The notes: generated by a model not told the origin, from the sequence alone. Counted from the stretch's first letter, positions 21,838-33,755 are shown. The stretch is 64,000 nucleotides of DNA from Ligula intestinalis (GCA_036362985.1 JAYGXS010000002.1:92313564-92377563); one strand, 5' to 3'. Numbers and translations are program-made.

Positions 21838-22800
21838 CACTGGAATAAAGTTGTTGGTTTGCTGATGTTTCGGACAGCTGCGCCGGCTGACCTTTGTCAA
21901 TGCGTATACTGACTTTATCGATCAGTAAATTAAAAGTTGCGGCTGTGCGTGTTGGCCTTGAGCTGATCGATTTTCCTCCACTCGCTGCTTGGCCCTCTGT
22001 GTTGATGTTGCCATACTTTGACGACAGGGTAGGCTAAGTGATGTTACTTTACTGTCACTTGCCCAAGTACATCAACTCTGTTACGCGTGTCCGATCGGCC
22101 TCGTGTACGCAATAGTCTCGTCTAGGCAGCGTGCCCACAACAGAGTACACTTTCTGCTAGCGCCTCGCTAATTAAAGGGCAGTCGTCATTTCTCCCCACT
22201 GGCTCTGCCAGTGCGCATGCTCGCTTACGCACGTCTGTGCGTCTGTTCTCGCGTGACCTCATTGACAACAGCTGTCCGGCTGCTGGGGCAGTCTGACTCC
22301 GCATGCCTTCAATGTCCGGGCCGCGGGAAATGGCCCGTTGTGTATGCGTCGGACTGGCCTCACGTGACCTCGTACTGTTTTTCGTCTGGTTGACGTGCTT
22401 GGCCACCCTAACACTTTCGGTAGACGCTCGTTGCGATTTCACCATCTGTGAGTCTCTATATTCTCACATCCAGGAATGGGAAGGTATCTCCTGTTTGCTT
22501 TTCGTGTGTTAAATGCATTTATAGAAAGAACTCATTTAGAATCTGCTGCTGCCGTTCAACCTCGCAAGTTTTTACGCTAACAATTGTGTCATCTATGAAG
22601 TGCAGCCAGATTTTTGGTTTAAAAGCTTGTAAAAACGTCCTCTTTTGTCGCAGTAAGAATAGTTCGACATGAAGCCATGATATTGGTGAGTCCATTGGGG
22701 TGTCCTTAACTTGCTGTGAGTACATGCCATCGAATTGGCAATATTTTGAGGCTCCTGTTGCACAGCCCGGGAGCGGTTGGCAGAAGTGACTACACATGCA
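21838..22800 (-). mobile_element. Penelope-like element, RT active-site region and 3' module
   Basis: The minus frame 22797-22519 reads FDGMYSQQVKDTPMDSPISW (PLE RT motif, normally GTPMGSP) and then WLHFIDDTIVSVKT, where FIDD stands at the catalytic YVDD position. Downstream on the same strand come FPFLDVRI and DGEIATSVYRKC, the post-palm block. At 21905-21838 the 3' module is present: a GGTCAGC/GCTGTCC stem, GAAACATCAGC and CTTTATTCCAGTGAGC. The 22122-22445 region between them is not readable as PLE with confidence. Confidence 0.65.
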
Positions 22801-23189
22801 GCTCAGTGAATTTAGATTGAAAAGTACGGTGTGGGACCATTGGTAATTTGAGGTTTTTTATATCTGCGTAGCAGCATCGAAAACTCAAGAAGTAAATGAC
22901 TTTCAATGATGACGTGTGCGTCTTCTGCGCGATCGCAGTACGTCAATCTGCCAATGTACGTTCACCGCCAACAAGGAGCGCGGCGTTGGCACAATTGTGA
23001 GCGACTAGGACTTCTTTGTAACGTGGTCGCGCGTTTGAAACTCCCCGGGTTTCAAGTTTTCTGAAAAGATAGAGTCGGGCGTCAAGATGGGGTGTACTAA
23101 TCTATATTAGACACGGCCTGCTCTTGTCCGACAAATCCCAAAACCTTTTGGGCAATATAGAGGCAATATGGCTCACCGTTAGAACACCG

Positions 23190-25352
23190 GGGTCACAGAG
23201 CTTCTCTTAATACTAGACAATTGCCACCCGATTGGAAGGCAGCGTGGATCTCACCCATCCACAAAAGTGCGAGTCGGGCGACCGCAAATAACTATAGACC
23301 GTTTAGCCTCACCTCAATATCCTGCCAGCTTATGGAACGCATAGTCAAACGCGAGCTGATGCACTTTTTGGAGCAACATCAACTTCTTTCTGATAAGCAG
23401 CACGGATTCCGCAGGGGAAGGTCCTGCTTGACCAATCTGCTCTATTGTCTAGAACAATGGACCCGAGCGATCGATGAAGGGAATACGGTGCATACAGTCT
23501 TCGTAGACTTCAAGAAGGCGTTTGACACGGTGCCCCATCAACGTCTCTTATACAAGCTCAGCCGCATAGGGGTAAGGGGAAACCTTTTGCAGTGGATAGC
23601 AAACTTCTTGACTGGTCGTACCCAGACCGTATGTATTGGCGAACAGCGGTCGGCGGAGGTAGCAGTTGAGAGCGGGGTTCCACAGGGATCTGTTCTTGGC
23701 CCTATTCTCTTCCTTATATATATTGATGACTGCATAAGCGGACTAGACTGCGAAATCGCAATGTTTGCTGATGACATAAAACTTTGGAAGGTCATACGCA
23801 ACCAAGACGATGAATTAAACTTCCAGGCAAATTTGCAAAGACTGGAACAATGGTCGACCTTTTGGCTCATGCCATTCAATGTGGCCAAATGCAACTTAAT
23901 GCGCTTTGGTAGAACCAGCACTACGCCTCCGACGGTGTGTTACCTGAATCACACGCCGCTGCCAGAGGTAGAGGTTCACAAAGACCTGGGGGTGTGGTTC
24001 ACGCCTTCACTGAAGCCATCACTCCACGTCCTGAAGGTGGCTAAATCCACAATGTCGAGCTTGTATCTTATCAAGCGCGCCTTTGCTTAATTTGACAAAG
24101 TTGTATTTGGCAAGCTATTCGGCACGTTCGTGCGACCTCAACTGGAATTTGCCATCCAAGCCTGGAGACCTTGGACAGCCAAAGACAAAAAAACCTCGAA
24201 AGGGTACAAAGACGCGCAACAAAATTAAAACGAGGCCAACGGAACCTCCCTTATGAGACCCGATTGGTAAATCTTGACTTGTTTCCTCTGGATTACAGGC
24301 AGCTACGTGGGGAACTAATCCAGGCATTTCGCATGTTGCGTGTTCAGGATTGCTGCCTCCAAACAAATGACTTCTTTGAGCGGGCTACCACCTCTAGGCT
24401 GTGAGAACACCCCCTCAAATTACGTGTGACTGGGGCAAGACTTGACCCAAGAAAAATTTTTTTCTCTAAAAGGGTAATCCAGGCATGGAAAGCCCTTCCT
24501 GCGGATATTGTCATGTCTCCTTCCGTGGATGTTTTTTAAGGCAAACCTAGACCGATTTAATGAGTATCGCTGCGATTCAGTACTCCAAATCCAATCACTG
24601 AAGTATTCCGAATCCGAAAATTGAAGCGCTCTACATCCAAATCCTGAAATGCTAGACATTCTATAAATATATATTTATAGTAATTTGTAAGTAGTATTAT
24701 TATTAATACTTAACCAAATGAGTTTCAGTCATTATCTAGCTATGACGTCTCTGCTCACTATGCGATCTGCGCTGATCGTGTCTGAGGACCCATCTACCGC
24801 ACCTATGGTCCTAGGCTACGCGGCCCTGTCAAACCCTTTCCCGTATCGGCCGACTGCTGACGACGTGGTAGGTTCCTCGGCTCTTGGCACAGCAAAGGCG
24901 TATCATGGTCGCATCTCTGGTCTTAGGGACATTCTCGTGACTCCAAGGTCTCCTCCTCGTATGGTCCTTCGGATGTAGATATTACTCGGCATGGATGCCA
25001 TGGCTACCGTCAACATTCACAGAAGCATCATGCCCCTAGCATTCACATACTTCCCCACGAGCGACAGTGTTTCTCCTAACAACCACAAATGACATTCCGT
25101 TTTGAATTATGAGCCAGCCTTAGAAGTTTTTTCACTGTCTGTTCTTCTTCCTCAGTTACACTGCTGGCTCGTGAAAATTGACTGTGAGTTTATAACTTGA
25201 AGCAAGCGAGAAGTCATTTGAAATTGTGTCAACGACTCCTTTGGAATGTTCGGCTATGCCGATGCATCGCTTAAATCCTATGTACCAAGAGGGAGTTCAA
25301 AGGCGTTTGCCGATATTTTCTTGAATAAATTTGACTTGACTTGACTTGACAC
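23190..25352 (+). mobile_element. CR1-like LINE, 5'-truncated, with RT, 3' UTR and TTGAC end
   Basis: The element starts within the RT N-terminal region (about 23190), contains a 289-residue open RT, continues after a stop through two more frames (VRPQLEFAIQAWRPWTAKDK at about 24130, then ERVQRRATKLKRGQRNLPYE and YRQLRGELIQAFRMLRVQDC to 24404), and ends its coding part near 24535 (WKALPADIVMSPS). A 3' UTR of about 800 bp follows and finishes with TTGAATAAATTTGAC and repeated TTGAC units at 25321-25350. Short 3' repeats of this kind are typical of CR1-group LINEs. The 5' truncation is typical of target-primed insertion. Confidence 0.8.
23221..24090 (+). CDS. CR1-like LINE reverse transcriptase (partial)
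   Basis: This open frame covers RT motifs in order: NNYRPFSLTSISCQLMERIV (residues 23-42), QHGFRRGRSCLTNLL (60-74), FVDFKKAFDTVPH (94-106), GVPQGSVLGPILFLIYIDD (152-170) and the catalytic MFADDIKLW (181-189). The function is cDNA synthesis at a nicked target site. The true start lies upstream and is lost: the frame stays open a little upstream with RQLPPDWK, and no Met start is implied. It stops at TAA 24088-24090, before the C-terminal thumb, which continues in other frames. All RT catalytic Asp residues are present, but the missing endonuclease and later stops make it non-autonomous. Confidence 0.8.
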   Translation: MPPDWKAAWISPIHKSASRATANNYRPFSLTSISCQLMERIVKRELMHFLEQHQLLSDKQHGFRRGRSCLTNLLYCLEQWTRAIDEGNTVHTVFVDFKKAFDTVPHQRLLYKLSRIGVRGNLLQWIANFLTGRTQTVCIGEQRSAEVAVESGVPQGSVLGPILFLIYIDDCISGLDCEIAMFADDIKLWKVIRNQDDELNFQANLQRLEQWSTFWLMPFNVAKCNLMRFGRTSTTPPTVCYLNHTPLPEVEVHKDLGVWFTPSLKPSLHVLKVAKSTMSSLYLIKRAFA

Positions 25353-25599
25353 ATTTCTCGGGCAAAACTCGAGCTAGATTTGGCCAGCTGCTGACGTCTA
25401 TTGAACAAAAAAATGTCGTCGTCGTCTCCCTTCTCTTTGTCAGTAATGCCATCTTGTGGCGTGGGTTCGTATGTGTGCTCCATAGGCACCATTGATGGAC
25501 GAGTAAGCATAACTGCCACTTGATATTCCGCATCGAAAACCGACAAGACAACGAGCACAAAGTGCAGTGGTAGGATCGTTTGACTGCTAGCCACGTCTG

Positions 25600-26330
25600 C
25601 TAGCTACAGGGCCGCAATAAATTCTGCCACGCTTTCTATTTCAACAGCTGCGAGAGGCCTGCGAGGTCCAGCCTGTCCGATGCTTCTGCTGGTCCGACTC
25701 GCTGATTGAGGATCATGTTACTTCGAACCAATCGATGCATGCAGTGCCACCTAATTGGATAAGGAAACACTCCACACTCGGGGCTTCGCAGCAGCAGATA
25801 CAACTTTGCGGACGGACCTGGTGTGCAGACGCAGTCACCGACTGCCTCATAACACAACTTCTATACCTTAGATTTTCCGGCAATATATTTTTGTCAACCA
25901 ACGCCATATTCCCTTACTCGTGGCACCGCTATCCTGGATCCAGATCCACAGAGCCCATTTCGGCAGCTTCTCGCCAAGTATCTGGCCAAGTTTCGCTGCC
26001 TCTACATGGCCGCATGACATTGTACACCGGCCCTCCGGTGTTCTCTATGTACGGCCGTCTCGCCGCTTAACGTTTGGCTACCGCTAAGGCCGACTTCGGG
26101 CAAATGCTTCAAGTGGGCATTAGCCATTCATCTGACAGCTCATGGGCCTCACCCCACCACTTGGGCTCCAAGGCCACATCTAGTGACTGACGTCCCTGCG
26201 AAGACCACCGGAGCTTAAAAACGTTACTACTCGAGACCACATCCCTTTAGCACATGTTCGCGATTTGCCGGTGCCCTATTCGGCAAACCCGTGTCGTTGA
26301 AGATAGACCTGTTCTGACTGCGAGTTGCTG
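25600..26330 (+). mobile_element. decayed Ty3-like retrotransposon fragment (protease-RT start), copy A
   Basis: It aligns with 29220-29960 over most of its length (shared blocks 'gcctgtccgatgctt', 'ttctcgccaagtat' and 'ctccggtgttctctatg'). The end reads through stops as LATAKADFGQML, WASPHHLGSKAT and the start of the RT Asp block (26295). It is the pre-RT and RT-N region of a CsRn1-type element. Confidence 0.5.
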
Positions 26331-26950
26331 TTTTGCTGCCCGTCATCTGTTCACTCGGCGCTTGCATTGATTGATAAAAAAATTCGGGTATTCAGTAGCT
26401 CGAAAGAAGTCACAAAGGCAGGTCGGATCCACTTCTTTGTCAGCTTATGTACTGCAATTTGTTGCAACTCTTTGGAAAACAGTATGAGCGCAGCTACATT
26501 TGTGAAACAGAGGGTGCTTGTTGCTGAAGTGACGTATTGGATTCGCGCTGGTGGCCCTTCTGAATATTGTGGTTTGCAGTAGCTCAGTTGAACAACAGCA
26601 CACTAGGACATCGGGAAAATGGATTTGGTTATTTCTTTCCGCTTCGATCGTGAATTTACTATTTAGGCGAACTGAGTTTAGTAACTTTTTGAGGTACTCA
26701 ATTTCGGGTTTTTTTGAAAATCAGCGTCCCCACCCATAAAAATCTGAGGCAAGTTTATAAACATTTATTTAAATAAGCAGCATTCGCATATGTTTATGAC
26801 GATTTTATTACAGGAAAATGTCTACCGATATTTTAAATGTTACAGTTATTACGTAACTTAAATTAAACTATGAATTAGCGTCTATATTTAATCATGCCAA
26901 GGACAAACGTTTTACCACGACTTTCTTGAAATTAATCAAGCTGAATGTCT
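26330..26950. other. no recognisable gene
   Basis: Short frames only, AT-rich after 26700. Confidence 0.35.
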
Positions 26951-26954
26951 TTTT

Positions 26955-27560
26955 CACCATTTCCCAAAGAAGGGAAAGACGAAGGTGCGAAGACATGGCC
27001 AATTTTTTGAGACTGACGTTTCGAACACTCTCATGGTTTTATCGTCAGAGTAATTGGATGATTGTTCCTGCTCGCCGGGACTGTTGAAACCTTGCCTGAT
27101 CGATGTTGACTGACCGTGATATTGATCGCTGGTGAGCTCGCGTTTTCTCTGATCACCTATTGGCTTTTGAAAGTCAGCGTACTGACTGACGTGCTCATCG
27201 TCGATTGACGAAGTAATCAGTTGTTCCTGACCGCCTGAGTTGATCTCAACTACGTGGGTAAGAGGGTGATGTGGTTCTTGGGCGGTTTTTGTCCTATTTA
27301 TCTCCAACGCTGGTTCTTGTCCCACACTCGAGTTTATTTTGATTTCCAGTTGGTCTTGTTCGAACAGACTTGGGTCTTAAGCGCAACGCCCGGTAGGTGG
27401 GATGGAGGTCAATGACTCGGTTGAGTGTGCTAGTCGAAGACCAACTTTCCAGCAGCAATCTAGTCATTAAGTCATTGGCTATGGATAAACACTACAACTC
27501 GAAACGGACTTGGTCGCATTTCTGTCTGCGTGCGGCGAGACATTTAAGTGAGTGATGTTA
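26955..27560 (-). mobile_element. Penelope-like element P3, C-terminal part and 3' end
   Basis: On the minus strand, TRLLLESWSSTSTLNRVIDL (about 27470-27410) matches the P3 signature at 7.7 kb. A polar 123-residue frame (27325-26954) follows as in the other copy. Its last part runs into the 3' module: CTGACGA, a weakly paired arm, then GAAACGTCAG at about 27020-27010. Here the module lies inside the open frame (SDDKTMRVFETSVSKNW) because the earlier stop of the 7.7 kb copy is absent. Confidence 0.55.
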
Positions 27561-28975
27561 CTACGAAATTAAGCCCACGGATTAAATCCGAGGAAATCCA
27601 TGTTTTGCTGCTTACTTCCTTATCCTAAATAGGTGTTGCCTAATTCACAAGGGAGCATTTTGATAGGTCATTTCTAGCACTTTAATGAACGAGAGGGCTT
27701 GCTTGCTGGGATGGTTTTTAAGCCTAGTTGTGCCGTTAAGTTAGATAACACATATGCGTAAAACATAAGGACCCCATTAGGGTGTTTGTAGCTACTTAGC
27801 ATACCTTCATTTATTAGGGGCATTCCTTACGTATTCCTTTTTGTTAAGCATTTATGCTGACGAATCCGATTGACAGCCAAAATGGGAACTTAGTAGCATT
27901 GGTTGACCGAGGGAAGCTTAGTTTGTTAGTCAGTTATAGCATTAGATGCCGAGTAAGCTAGACGATGGTTCAAGCACGACACCGTACAGATTCCGTGCCA
28001 AAATTACTGGCACACGTTAGAGCAAACTCAGGAAGCCTGCATGCGCATCAAATTAAAAGTCAGTCCTCATATAAACTTGCCGTGTTAGATATCCATTTGA
28101 CAAGGGAATGTGTAGGCGCAAAACACTCGCAACCGCCAAGCGTTGGAGCTTTTGTCATGACATTGGCATTGCACTTAATTTACTAGCGATATGTCAAAAC
28201 TTTCTTGGTCGGTTCATCTTGTGGGCGCTTTATGGCGAACTACAAATACTATCTGCGTGCTCAGGACAGCCATTTTGGGCTTGCTTTAACTTTTAACTTG
28301 TGGAAGAATACTAATGTTTTAACTTAGACATATGTGAGGCAAACTTGGAGGGTCCTTGGCGCATATATTTCGATTTCGGGTCCTTTGTGCCGTCAAGAGG
28401 CTGTTGATGGCTTCCAAAACCTCCTGCTTGTATGGCAGAGTTTGCCCGTTTAACTTAATATCCTGTTTTGCTTGCGCATGCACCGTTTGATAAATTTGAG
28501 CGGATAGACATTTGGTCTAGCCATTCCTTGAGCATATTTTATTTCCATAAGTTTGCCAACATTCCACTATAATAAGTTAAAACACCTGGGTATAGCGCCC
28601 TTACGTTACTGTACTTGTGGTACACTATGCGATTGCTGTTGAAGTTCAATACTTGTTTAGTGTTCGTGACTTCCCTGAATACTTTGGGTCTTTTTCAACC
28701 ATAATCATTGCGTCCAACGGGAATCCATCTTAAGTGTCTTCAAGTATTGTGTTGACGACCTGCCTGTGGTTTCCGGTTCAGCTATCAGATATTTTGTCTG
28801 TCAAAACTGTCACTTCGCCAAACCGCAAGCTGGAGTTTACTCGACCAGAGAGTAGTGCCCTATTGGTGCAAATATAGTAAATGATAGCCCCGCTTAGTCT
28901 CTTGTCCTGCACTTTTACAAAGCCTTGATCAATCGCTGATATTGCAGCTGAGTTCCCCGATGCCCGCAACGTAGA
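27560..28975. other. no recognisable gene
   Basis: Nothing supported on either strand in about 1.4 kb; short frames only. Confidence 0.35.
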
Positions 28976-28977
28976 AT

Positions 28978-29080
28978 TTGGGAAGTCAGATTGATCGCTG
29001 GGACAATAATTTTATTCGCCTGACGTTTTGACATCTGTAGTGGATTCATCATCAGAGATATAGTCAGAGAGCAGTAGCAG
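28978..29080 (-). mobile_element. solo PLE 3' module
   Basis: The minus strand shows CTGATGATGAATCC, a short spacer, GTCAAAACGTCAGG, AATAAAATTATTG and TCCCAGCGATCAATC, the same order as the ends of PLE copies elsewhere in the window. No PLE coding sequence is adjacent on its 5' side. It is probably a strongly 5'-truncated insertion. Confidence 0.5.
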
Positions 29081-29219
29081 TGCCCAACTTAGAACCTACA
29101 TCACATTTCTGCTTTCTTACAACAAAAATATATGATATGGCTTTAAGAGTTTGTTGTTGTTCTTGGAATCGTAACTAAAAGACTACTACGAACGGACACG
29201 CAGCAATTGGGCGCGATAA

Positions 29220-29965
29220 ACTCCCCCGTCCTATATTTTTCAACACCTATGAGAGGCCCGTGATGTCTAGCCTGTCCTATGCTTACCCCGTGTCACTCGC
29301 TGACTGACGAGGATGGTAATTCGAAACAATCAATGCGCGTCGTGCCAACTTATTGGTTAAAGACATAATCCATAATCAGGGTTTTGCAGAAGCACACGTC
29401 ACCTCCCGAAAACACCTGGAAACTGATTCATAATACAGCCTTTGTGTCCTCCGTTATCCGGCAGTAAATATATGTTTGACAACACCATTTATTCTGACCG
29501 GTTTCACCGTCATCGTCGACACATCTCCATATAGCCCATTTGGGCGATTTCTCGCCAAGTATTCGGCACTCATCTAGCAACATTTCACTGCCTCCACTTC
29601 GCTGCATGGCATTGACCATCACATCTTGACCACCGGCCATCCTGTGTTCTCTAGGCCCACCGTCTCGTGACTACACGTTTGACTTCCACTAAAACCCAGT
29701 TAGAGCATATGCTTTAAATGGACACTGTCAATTAATTGAACAGCTCCTGGTCCCCAATGCCACTTCTGGTGACTGTCATCCCTGTGGTGATAGCCGGTCT
29801 TTGAAAGGCCTACCCAGACCACTACTCTGTGCTGTATCATCAGGATTTTACCGGTGCCTTTTTCGGAACGTCCGTGTTCTCGAAGACTGACCTGGTCCGT
29901 GCCTTACATCAAATTCCTATCGCTTCGGAGGACGTCCAGAAGTTTGCCCTTAAAGCCCCATTTAC
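29220..29965 (+). mobile_element. decayed Ty3-like retrotransposon fragment, copy B, RT start readable
   Basis: It is homologous to 25600-26330. The right end is the clearest: about 29878-29963 reads FSKTDLVRALHQIPIASEDV followed by QKFALKAPF, the first RT catalytic Asp block of Ty3 elements. Similarity ends abruptly at about 29968. Earlier parts are full of stops. Confidence 0.6.
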
Positions 29966-29969
29966 ACGA

Positions 29970-30830
29970 TAATCACCGCACTAAAGTTATATCGTTTTGA
30001 TAAAAAGTGGAAAAAACTGTTACTTTTAAGACATTTGTTTACAGTCTGAACACTTCCGAAAAAGCGTGCTTTATAGTACCGTTTGCGTGCCAAGCAGATA
30101 GGCATATAACGCTCCGTCCTTATAACATTATTTAATTTCCGTTTCTGGTTGACTCGGTTCTTTTGCCAAGATGCTAAAGGTTACAGAAATCGAATTATGG
30201 AACAATATAAATTCTCTAGGAAAATGCTCATTAGATGACCTTCTTTGGTTAGGGCAGATCATTTATTGCCTTTAGAATAATCTTAGCGGCTTTCATACAT
30301 AAAATTAAATCAGCCCTATTCAGAATATCAACAAATGTTATCATCATACTGTATTTGTGTTTATTAAATCTCTGTTGCGGATATTCATTCGCAAGGTTAT
30401 GCCGATGTTAAGTGAATATTCTGCAACACTGTCTACTCAATGTAAACAAAGTAATATCGCAATGGCTTATACAAGCGAGAGAATTCCTCGAAGCTTGGAA
30501 CTCGAGTCCAGCTAGGATAAATAGACACGATGAACTTGACTCACATCATGCTGGTTTTCGTGCATGGTCGACTAATCTGGACCCAGCCTGAAACAACAAC
30601 AGGCTGTCCGTGCTCGGTCAAGTGGAATTTCACTGACACTGAACCAGCCCTTCCCCATTCCCCAAACACGTGGCCTACAGTCCAAACGTTGACACCTACT
30701 TCCCCTCACTAACACAACCTATCGCCGCGGGAGTCACGTCACCATAGCCTTCCTACACAACCCCCCGTTCGTTGTAACGTCTGCTCCCAATACCTCTAGT
30801 GCGACCTTCCCAGCCCTCACTTTTTATTTA
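29970..30830. other. no recognisable gene
   Basis: AT-rich to 30500. The GC-richer 30530-30830 could belong to the 5' terminal region of the PLE that follows, but this is not proven. Confidence 0.3.
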
Positions 30831-31545
30831 GTCTGACGACGAACACGTGATACTTGTTTGAGAATTCACGAGTAAAACTCGATTTTCCGAAGAACTTTCA
30901 TTTCATCATTTCATCTCGGAATGCAGCATCATTCACTTATCGAACATAGGTCTGGGCTTCAAACGCTCATTTTAACCAGACCTTGGAAAAACTTCACACA
31001 TAGGCTGGCAATGACTTTCGAGCAACTCTACTTCCATCATTGCTGTCGCGACCTCAACATCCTTGGAGATCTTTCCTATTTAAGCCAAATCTACTTAATG
31101 AGAGCGAAAGACTACTCATAAATACGGATTTCGTGTTTTAAAAGCTATTAAATCCGATGTTCACCACCGTATTTGCCGTTCCGAAGCAATCATCAACGAC
31201 CTCAGAAGCCAATCTGTTTTGTGTTTGCCTGAAAATCTGTTCAAAAAGGTACTGAGAAGAATAAATGTCACCACAAAGGATGCCAGAATGAAGAGGCGAG
31301 CCAATCTACAGGAGAAAATCAAATCACTTCTCCCCCCTACATATGGAAGCAACATGTCGAAGAGAGTGGTCAACCTATTGCGAAGGGTCCTAACATCTTC
31401 TGAATCAAAACTTCTGTCAAAAAGAATAAAATTCAGTCATGCCGATGCGATACCGACTAACTTTCTAGAAAATCTCGAGTCCCTCCTACTGGTTTCCACA
31501 GTTCCTGACAATATGCGTTCAGACATAAGCAGCTGCGCAACAGCT
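30830..31545 (+). mobile_element. Penelope-like element 5' part (pLTR-like module and N-terminus)
   Basis: At 30833-30890 a 3'-type module sits in front of the coding part: CTGACGA, CGAACA/TGTTTG arms with a nine-base loop, then a GAGAATTCACG relic and 'gtaaaactcg'. A copy of the terminal sequence upstream of the ORF is the known pseudo-LTR arrangement of PLEs. The N-terminal coding part follows (31150-31545): AIINDLRSQSVLCLPENL, LLPPTYGSNMSKRVVNLLRR, LSKRIKFSHADAIPTNFLEN. It ends at about 31545, exactly where Ty3 sequence starts. Confidence 0.55.
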
Positions 31546-31770
31546 ATCCTTTGGCAGAGGATACACCACCAAACCCTAGCTGTGGTGACTGGCATTTCGT
31601 TCGATTCTGTCCATTCAAGAGTTACGTTTGCCAGAAATGCCACAAGCGAGGGCATAAGGAAAGCCACTGTCAGGCAGGCCAAACCTTCAAGTCTAAAGCC
31701 GGCGATAGGAAGACGAGCAATCCCAAATGCCTTTCATATTACTCAGGACCACAGTCCAACTCAATCCTAG
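31219..31770 (+). CDS. chimeric open frame: PLE N-terminus read into Ty3 gag end
   Basis: Residues 1 to about 108 are the N-terminal region of a PLE protein, basic and probably helical. The remaining about 75 residues are Ty3 sequence read in the wrong frame, since the true gag/protease frame is 31551-31976. The frame is long only because the junction happens to leave no stop. The first Met is CTG/ATG-ambiguous upstream, and the real PLE frame is open from at least 31150. Confidence 0.4.
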   Translation: MCLPENLFKKVLRRINVTTKDARMKRRANLQEKIKSLLPPTYGSNMSKRVVNLLRRVLTSSESKLLSKRIKFSHADAIPTNFLENLESLLLVSTVPDNMRSDISSCATAILWQRIHHQTLAVVTGISFDSVHSRVTFARNATSEGIRKATVRQAKPSSLKPAIGRRAIPNAFHITQDHSPTQS

Positions 31771-31976
31771 CCACATACACGACTGTATTTGAGGCACGGA
31801 GGAAGTTCCTTATGGTTTCTATCAATGACAAACCTGTACGCCTTTCGCTTGACACAGCATCAGACATCAGCCTGATCTCAAAACGCACTTGGCGGATGTT
31901 TGTACAGCCCCCGGGTGACCACATCGGACAAAAGGGCTATGGAAGTTTCTGGCAGGTTCCTCCAGCTCACTGCTGA
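31551..31976 (+). CDS. Ty3 gag C-terminus and protease (partial frame)
   Basis: 141 residues in the true gag/protease frame. There is a partly kept first knuckle (CGDWHFVRFCPF), a CCHC knuckle CQKCHKRGHKESHC, a linker, then the aspartic protease core LDTASDISLISKRTW, with DTASD at the active site. A shift after about residue 120 moves the rest into frame 31900-32292. The role in a live element would be RNA binding and polyprotein cleavage. Confidence 0.6.
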   Translation: MAEDTPPNPSCGDWHFVRFCPFKSYVCQKCHKRGHKESHCQAGQTFKSKAGDRKTSNPKCLSYYSGPQSNSILATYTTVFEARRKFLMVSINDKPVRLSLDTASDISLISKRTWRMFVQPPGDHIGQKGYGSFWQVPPAHC

Positions 31977-32979
31977 GCTTGAATGCGACGTTTTCTTTGA
32001 GGGCACTCAATTCAAGGGAACATGCTACCTTACCAACCGCCCGAAGCTTGATTTAATTGGCCTTGACTGGATCAAACAACTCGTTCTCCTGGATTTTCCA
32101 CTTAATCTTATTTGCAATAGTGTGCAGTCAACTTGGCCTAGTCTTGCCAAATCGACCCAGCCGGCGGCAAAGCTGACGTCCACCCTACAGGCAAAATTTG
32201 CGTCAGTTTTTCAACACGGTCTTGGCTGCTGCAACAAGCTGATGGTCACTCTCCAACTTCAAACAAATGCAACACATGTCTTCATACCCTAAGGACCAGT
32301 TCCTTATGCCGCGCTTACCATCGTTTACCAAGAACTTTATCATCTGCAGCGAGATATTGTTCTTCAACTTGTCAATTACTCTGCATGGGCCGCACCAATC
32401 GTGGCTGTCAAGAAAGCAAACGGCGAGGTCCAAATTTGAGCTCATTTTTACACTGGTCTCAATGCTGTACTGGACACACATCAGTATTCCTTGCCCTTGC
32501 CGGAAGATCGTTATGCTAAGCTGAATGGTGGAACTTGTTTCGCTTAGTTGGATCCATCCGATGCATACCTTCAAATATAGGTTTACGAAGGCTCTCGGGA
32601 GATGCTTACCATCAACACCTATCGTGGTTTGTTCCAGTACATCCGCCTGTCATTCGCGGTTAAAATTCTACCGCGATCTTCCAGCAAACCATGGACACCA
32701 TGCTGATGGGCACCGACGGAGCCGCTGCCTATCTGGATGATATAATCGTCACTGGTTCAAATCCAGATGAACTCTCGCAACGTCTGGAAACGGTACTCAG
32801 CCGAATTCAAGGCTATGGTTTTCGTCTACGCCTGGAAAAGTGCAGTTTTTCATGCCCTCTGTGAAATAGCTTGGCTTCATAATCAACCAAGATGGTCGTC
32901 ACCCAGATCCAGACAACATCAATGCCATCAAGCAGATGCCACCGCCAAAGGACGCACAGTGGTTGCCGTTGACCACGTA

Positions 32980-33755
32980 ATTTTCCTTCATTTGTATAAG
33001 TTTGATCATTACTCCACTACCAGTCTAAATGTATTTAGGAAAACATCAAAATAATTATGAACGGAATAAGGCATATTAAGCACTTGAAATAACTATAGGA
33101 AGTACTTAGTGTTCGTAAAGGAATATAACATTTTCTAAATAATGCCGTGGTTCTAGTGACGTAAAAAAGAGCTCTTAATTTGAACGATGAATTGAAATTT
33201 TGTATTACCTTGAAAACTTGAAGCAACCACTTTCTACATAATAAAATAATTGATCTTGAGTCAAAATATGCTGTAAAGTTTGTTCGTACCGGTTACGTAT
33301 TTTTTGAATGTCATCGAAAAAAGTTTATCATGCATTAAATTGCATGTTTTTAATATCTTCACTGATCAATTCATAATTTGCGCATCTGTTCGACGTTTAC
33401 ACCAAAACCTTTAAAATAAGGTATATATAAAGAGTATTTACCGAAATAAAGTGTTTTTCGATATAAGTACTTAGAATTATGACTATGTTGCGTCTTTGTA
33501 TAAATGCCTCGAAACATTATCCAGAGTAAATCATTTCAGCCGTATAACTCTGCAACGAATATTCCTTAGATTCAAAAAACTGTCCATAAAAAGGAACCTT
33601 TTAGAAATTTCTTTGATTTGATATTCGGCTGACGAACTTCTGTGTATATTAAATTTCTCCAACGTAATGTCACAATGAAATTTGAGAATTTTGAAAGTTT
33701 CTTTATATTTCCTGAAAATCAAACGGTTCAATTTGACTGAAAATAGTATTATTAT
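32980..33755. other. AT-rich insert within the Ty3 element
   Basis: About 775 bp of very AT-rich sequence with no readable protein, lying between the broken RT end and the RTE-like LINE fragment. Its source is not recognised. Confidence 0.4.
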
